Below are positions 5,849 to 8,711 of a stretch of DNA of 8,711 bases, one piece after another. The DNA is taken from positions 1-8,711 of the forward strand of contig JAVVPD010000084.1 in NCBI GenBank assembly GCA_036655975.1, written 5' to 3'. A program made the position numbers and the translations under genes. The notes under the pieces were generated by a model, which did not search any database, had not been told where the DNA came from, and saw nothing but the letters and a program-made list of their open reading frames with translations. Within the stretch, counting starts at the first letter, position 1, and each line of letters opens with the position of its first letter. This DNA is from CASQEL01 sp036655975 (GTDB lineage Bacteria > Desulfobacterota > Desulfovibrionia > Desulfovibrionales > Desulfovibrionaceae).

Positions 5849-7146
5849 CTAGGCATTGGCAGACTTTTTGCCCGTTACCATATTCAGTGCCAACTTGCGT
5901 TCCCTCTCCAAACGGTTACGCACCGCCCCTTGGACACTTTCGGTGGACGAGCCAAATTGCTCTGCCCGTATTTCATAGACATTATTAATAAGTTTTTTGT
6001 CATAGGCCGCACCCTGCGTCTTGCCTGACAGTTCCGCCGCTCGTCCAAAAATACGCGCCGCGCCTGCGGGGCCGTGCTGCACGGCTGTGCTCCACAGTAC
6101 CTCCTGCATGGCGGACGAAATTTTGTCTTCCTGAAGCGGCGTATTCTTGGTCACTGCTTCCAGCGCGGGCTTGTAATGGCTGTCATAAATAAATTTTTCT
6201 TGCAGGGCTTCAAAGCGTTCTGGCTGCGTTTCGGCTATTTTACGCCATACTGTAGGCATAGCGCCGTTGCGACTGCCCGTATTGGCAGGGCCAGCCGCGC
6301 GCAAATCCTTAGCAATATCCGGAGCTGTGGTGTCTAAATACTTTAAAAAACTATCCATACTCCCCANNNNNNNNNNACTCGGGACGCAATCTGGAATTTA
6401 CCATAGGAGGTACCGCCGTGCCGGTCATACCCAACGGCGGCAATGCCTTCCTTACCGGATTCAAATTGCGCCGCGAGGCCACCGATGCCCGAAGCAGACC
6501 CGAGTTGTGCCCCTTTCCCCGCGTGCCGGCCCCCACCATTAGCCCGGTATGCCCCTTGAATAGCATGACTTTTAATGGAATCTGCCATGGGCATGACTGG
6601 AGCTTTCAGATTAAAGCCCCCCACCACCGACCGCAGGTTACGCATGGTTACAGCATTGCGCGCGCTGTCCAGCAGACCGTCCCCCGCGCTCATCCCCTGA
6701 GCGATGGTGTCGAGAGCACTCGTGCGCTGCATGTCCGTCTTGGCTTGCGCGTAATTATTGGCGCGGGCAATATCCTCCCGCGAGGCAGGGGCCTGAACAG
6801 AAGCACGGATTTCACTCCCCCCGCTTTTACCCCCCTGTGCCAAGCTCGCCAAAGCCTGTTCCCGCGCGGAACCACCCCCCATGGCAGTTTTACCAGCCAT
6901 GGAGCCTGTTGCCATCCCTCCCAATTTTTCCGCCATTCCCCCAAGACCAGTGCTCAAGGCGGACTGCGCCCCCAATTGCATGCCGTCAACCTTGGCGGCG
7001 TGTTCTTGCGCCATCATATTGGCAAAAGGTGATACCCCCCCCACAATGCCACCACCACCCTTACGCGAGGGCGCTCTGGCCCCGGCACTTTCCACAGCCT
7101 TGGCGGAAGCAGGCGCAGTAAACGAATACGTATTTTGAATTGCCAT
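5849..7146 (-). CDS. Muramidase-like protein with Gly/Ala-rich N-terminal region, no signal peptide (interrupted by assembly gap)
   Basis: About 428 residues, first gene of its unit. The ATG at 7146 follows AGGAGA by 7 bases. Residues 1-215 are low complexity (Gly, Ala, Ser, Met), with no signal peptide or membrane segment. From about 219 the sequence resembles the lysozyme-like region of VgrG-related and phage tail proteins: FESG (candidate catalytic E229), GGTSYGKFQIASR (244-256), then after the gap MDSFLKYLD, LWSTAVQHGPAGAARIFG, and NNVYEIRAEQFGSS near the end. The likely substrate is peptidoglycan. Ten Ns (6367-6376) interrupt the gene. The two sides are out of frame by the placeholder length, but both match consecutive parts of one domain; joining them with a one-base overlap gives ASRVGSMDSFL, so the gene is probably intact. 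How it would leave the cytoplasm is unclear: it could use a dedicated export machine. Domain recognised from memory of the pattern, not from a search. Confidence 0.78.
6367..6376. other. Assembly gap (10 N placeholder)
   Basis: Ten Ns sit inside the muramidase-like gene. To keep one reading frame the true gap must be 2 modulo 3 in length, which includes a one-base overlap of the two contig ends. The placeholder length of ten is therefore not the real length if the gene is intact. Confidence 0.9.
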
Positions 7147-7189
7147 GACGATATCTCCTCTCACTGGGGTTGTACATGACAACAGTAGC

Positions 7190-7223
7190 AAAAAGGGTAC
7201 CAGCATAGCACTGGTACCCTTTT
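7190..7223 (-). terminator. Intrinsic terminator of the TraT-like unit, bidirectional in form
   Basis: AAAAGGGTACCAG (7191-7203) is the exact inverse of CTGGTACCCTTTT (7211-7223) with a 7-base loop. On the minus strand the stem ends in five Ts, 57 bases after the stop of the second TraT-like gene. It leaves only about 43 bases before the ATG of the muramidase-like gene, so it separates the two minus-strand units. Confidence 0.85.
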
Positions 7224-7260
7224 AGGGGGAGAATCCTTTATGTCAAAGATTCTATGTCAA
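7219..7260 (-). promoter_or_regulatory. Possible promoter of the muramidase unit with tandem TTGACATA repeats
   Basis: On the minus strand TTGACATA occurs twice (7260-7253 and 7246-7239), 14 bases apart. The second provides TTGACA, a 16-base spacer and TAAAAG (7224-7219), a plausible sigma-70 promoter starting inside the terminator hairpin, so its own transcript would escape that terminator. The -10 match is only partial. Confidence 0.35.
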
Positions 7261-7279
7261 CATTCTGGCGTACAAGGAT

Positions 7280-7900
7280 TTAAGGCTTGCGCTCCGCCGG
7301 CGCGGGGAACATATCCCCAATCAAGGTGACTAAAGCTTCCTCATAGCGTCTCAAGTCGGCCTCGCCAAACTTGGTGGGGGCATCACTCAGCGTTGCCACG
7401 CGCATTTGATAACTGGCAACAGCGGAGCGCGACGAAACCGCCCGCAAAACATGGCTGCGCTTCTTCAGGGCTTGGGGCTTATTCCGCAAAGCCAAGAGCA
7501 CATCACTGACCAGTACAGAGGAATCTGTTCCGGCAACATCTACAGGAGCGCCGTAGCCAAGGGGGACAGCCGCCCGCACAGCCTGCCCACTGGCAAGCCC
7601 TACAACCAAAACGTCTATTTGCAAAATATAGCCAGCTCGACTGGGATTATTCGTAATTTCATAGCCCATAGAAGTCAGGCGCTGTTCCACCAGCGTGCGG
7701 ACACCAAACACCTTATCCGTTTTATCACGAAGGCTTACATACACACGCGGCGGGGCATCGGGCGTGATATCTATGCGGACTTTCTCAGACTGTAAGGTTT
7801 CAATGGTGGGTACTAGGGGACTGCTCTTGTGCTGCACACAGGCTGACAAAGCCACGCAGAGGCACAGTAGGAGCATCCCGCGCAGATATTTTTTGTTCAT
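7280..7900 (-). CDS. TraT-like outer-membrane lipoprotein, shorter copy without glycine zipper
   Basis: This 206-residue protein has a lipoprotein signal (MNKKYLRG n-region, hydrophobic 9-19, lipobox LSAC with C21); Val at +2 favours the outer membrane. Residues 42-100 resemble TraT: RVYVSLRDKTDK (52-63), RTLVEQRLTSMGYEITNNPSRAGYILQIDVL region (68-98). Residues 101-122 keep only a few Gly/Ala where TraT has its long glycine-rich membrane segment. The C-terminal part has SYQMRV and a helical ADLRRYEEALVTLIGDMF region, matching the TraT tail pattern. TraT proteins block mating-pair formation and give serum resistance in plasmids; chromosomal relatives are mostly uncharacterised. The start overlaps the stop of the upstream paralog by four bases (ATGA), so translation is probably coupled. 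Paralogy with the upstream gene is clear from order and motifs. Confidence 0.82.
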   Translation of the reverse strand: MNKKYLRGMLLLCLCVALSACVQHKSSPLVPTIETLQSEKVRIDITPDAPPRVYVSLRDKTDKVFGVRTLVEQRLTSMGYEITNNPSRAGYILQIDVLVVGLASGQAVRAAVPLGYGAPVDVAGTDSSVLVSDVLLALRNKPQALKKRSHVLRAVSSRSAVASYQMRVATLSDAPTKFGEADLRRYEEALVTLIGDMFPAPAERKP

Positions 7901-8604
7901 GAAGACTCCTTCTTCAAATGTTGCACAATCTCCTGAGCCAGCGCGTCTTCCAAAGCGGGAATGGCACTTTCACGGGTCAGATTAAGGCCTTGCGCCCTGA
8001 CCGCTATGCGCGATTGCGCCCCAAGCTTTTGTGTAAGCCGTGTTTTAGGGCTAGCGTGTTTTTGGGGCTGCATGTGCACATCGGCTAACAGGCTCCATGT
8101 GTCTGTTGTAGCATCGTTATTCAGGGCATAGCCTGTCCCAAGCCCCACAAGCAGGCCCGCTCCCGCGCCCCACGCGGCTCCCGAGCGGCCGAAACCAGCC
8201 CCCACCCCCAGCCCCAGCGCCGCACCAGTAGCCGCCGAGCCAAAGCCCTGAGCCAAACTCATTCCCGTCTGTTCCGTATTCGTCAAACCCACTTCCAAAA
8301 TAGTTATCTGCAGCACATAGTCCGCCGCATTTGCCGTCCCCGCCAGTGACAGCCCCACATCACTTTGCAGCAAAGCCACCAACAGCGCACGAAAACTTTC
8401 ACCTGCGTCCATAAGCGAAGTGCGGTCTTCCACCGAGACCCACACGGACGATTGTGCAGGTACTGGGGGCAGGGTTAAAGGCGGATTGGCATCCACCCGC
8501 GCCTGTACACCACTGCCTGCACAGCCAGCGCAGCACAGTACACAGCACAATACGGTGGCGGCAATGCCACGAAAAGAAGCTAACAATAGTTGCATATTCT
8601 CCAT
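7897..8604 (-). CDS. TraT-family outer-membrane lipoprotein with glycine-zipper segment
   Basis: This 235-residue protein is close to TraT in length and plan. The N-terminus has a hydrophobic signal (residues 5-23) and lipobox-like CAGC, making C28 the probable lipid-bearing Cys; Ala at +2 favours the outer membrane. SVWVSVEDRTS (53-63) and ADYVLQITILEVG (94-106) match the TraT N-terminal domain. Residues 115-160 are a Gly/Ala glycine zipper (GAALGLGVGAGFG, GAAWGAGAGLLVGLGTG) that in TraT inserts in the outer membrane. The end (SAIPALEDALAQEIVQHL) matches the TraT tail. In plasmids the family mediates surface exclusion and complement resistance; its chromosomal role is unknown. Start: ATG at 8604 or the ATG at 8595 (preceded by GGAG at short distance); neither site is strong, and the ATG at 8631 adds residues before the signal. 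First gene of its unit. Confidence 0.85.
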   Translation of the reverse strand: MENMQLLLASFRGIAATVLCCVLCCAGCAGSGVQARVDANPPLTLPPVPAQSSVWVSVEDRTSLMDAGESFRALLVALLQSDVGLSLAGTANAADYVLQITILEVGLTNTEQTGMSLAQGFGSAATGAALGLGVGAGFGRSGAAWGAGAGLLVGLGTGYALNNDATTDTWSLLADVHMQPQKHASPKTRLTQKLGAQSRIAVRAQGLNLTRESAIPALEDALAQEIVQHLKKESS

Positions 8605-8646
8605 ATCCAAGATGTAGACGCACGTTAGCACTCTAATCTTTGTATT

Positions 8647-8662
8647 TAAAATACGTATTTTA
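8647..8662. promoter_or_regulatory. 16-bp perfect palindrome upstream of the TraT-like unit
   Basis: TAAAATACGTATTTTA is perfectly self-complementary and lies 43 bases before the ATG at 8604. It may be an operator. A weak promoter can be drawn over it on the minus strand: TGGACA (8692-8687), a 17-base spacer with nine Ts, and TATGGG (8669-8664). The promoter fit is poor; the palindrome is certain. Confidence 0.45.
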
Positions 8663-8711
8663 CCCCATACCCTGAAAAAAAAAGTCTGTCCACCTTACGG
8701 CCGCAGATCCC

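Noticed and set aside
6343..6358. Frameshift or split gene in the muramidase-like protein
   Set aside because: The change of frame coincides exactly with the 10-N placeholder, so it is an assembly effect until shown otherwise.
6418..7138. Plus-strand open frames up to 204 codons
   Set aside because: Antisense to the muramidase-like gene, whose minus-strand frame has family motifs and a good ribosome site; the plus frames have neither.
7169..7183. Inverted repeat GTTGT-N5-ACAAC before the muramidase-like gene
   Set aside because: Five-base arms are common by chance; noted only as a weak possible operator.
7280..8604. Plasmid or conjugative element suggested by TraT homology
   Set aside because: No other transfer gene, relaxase or replication gene is visible, and TraT relatives occur on chromosomes.
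1..8711. CRISPR array, rRNA or insertion sequence
   Set aside because: No regularly spaced repeats, no rRNA sequence and no transposase or terminal inverted repeats with target duplication were seen.

Overview
The window looks like chromosomal DNA of a Desulfovibrionaceae-type sulfate reducer (Deltaproteobacteria/Desulfobacterota). This is an inference from three things: the style of the proteins (integrase, PgpA, RlpA, and a conserved unnamed pair downstream of a family 9 glycosyltransferase), the moderately high and uneven GC content, and two TraT-like lipoproteins on what appears to be chromosome. I could not run a search, so the taxon is a lead and not a result.

Layout, left to right. 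Positions 1-990 hold the 3' part of a tyrosine integrase gene (5' end outside the window). It runs toward the 3' end of an intact tRNA-Leu(UAA) gene on the minus strand (1023-1109), with a hairpin terminator between them. This is the usual geometry of an element integrated at a tRNA gene, so the accessory DNA should lie to the left of the window. The tRNA promoter sits in the stop codon of an unrecognised 142-residue gene (1203-1631, minus). Divergent from that gene are pgpA (phosphatidylglycerophosphatase A, 1746-2222) and an rlpA-type gene for a secreted peptidoglycan-cleaving protein (2313-3074). The rlpA leader carries two perfect palindromes.

From 3119 to the right end everything is on the minus strand, in two transcription units. 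The right-hand unit holds two overlapping genes for TraT-like outer-membrane lipoproteins (8604-7897 and 7900-7280). It ends at a 13-bp terminator (7190-7223). The left-hand unit holds four genes: a muramidase-like protein with no signal peptide (7146-5849, interrupted by a 10-N assembly gap), a family 9 glycosyltransferase with a C-terminal extension (5839-4205), and two small proteins of unknown function (4136-3531 and 3493-3173). It ends at a strong terminator (3119-3148) built inside a larger inverted repeat between the convergent units.

The most interesting part is the four-gene unit. It combines a wall-hydrolase-like protein, a glycosyltransferase and two conserved small proteins, one of which resembles short helical export chaperones. 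A role in a cell-surface machine such as the flagellum is possible but not shown by the sequence. The second most interesting part is the tandem TraT pair, in which the downstream copy lacks the glycine-rich membrane segment of the upstream copy.
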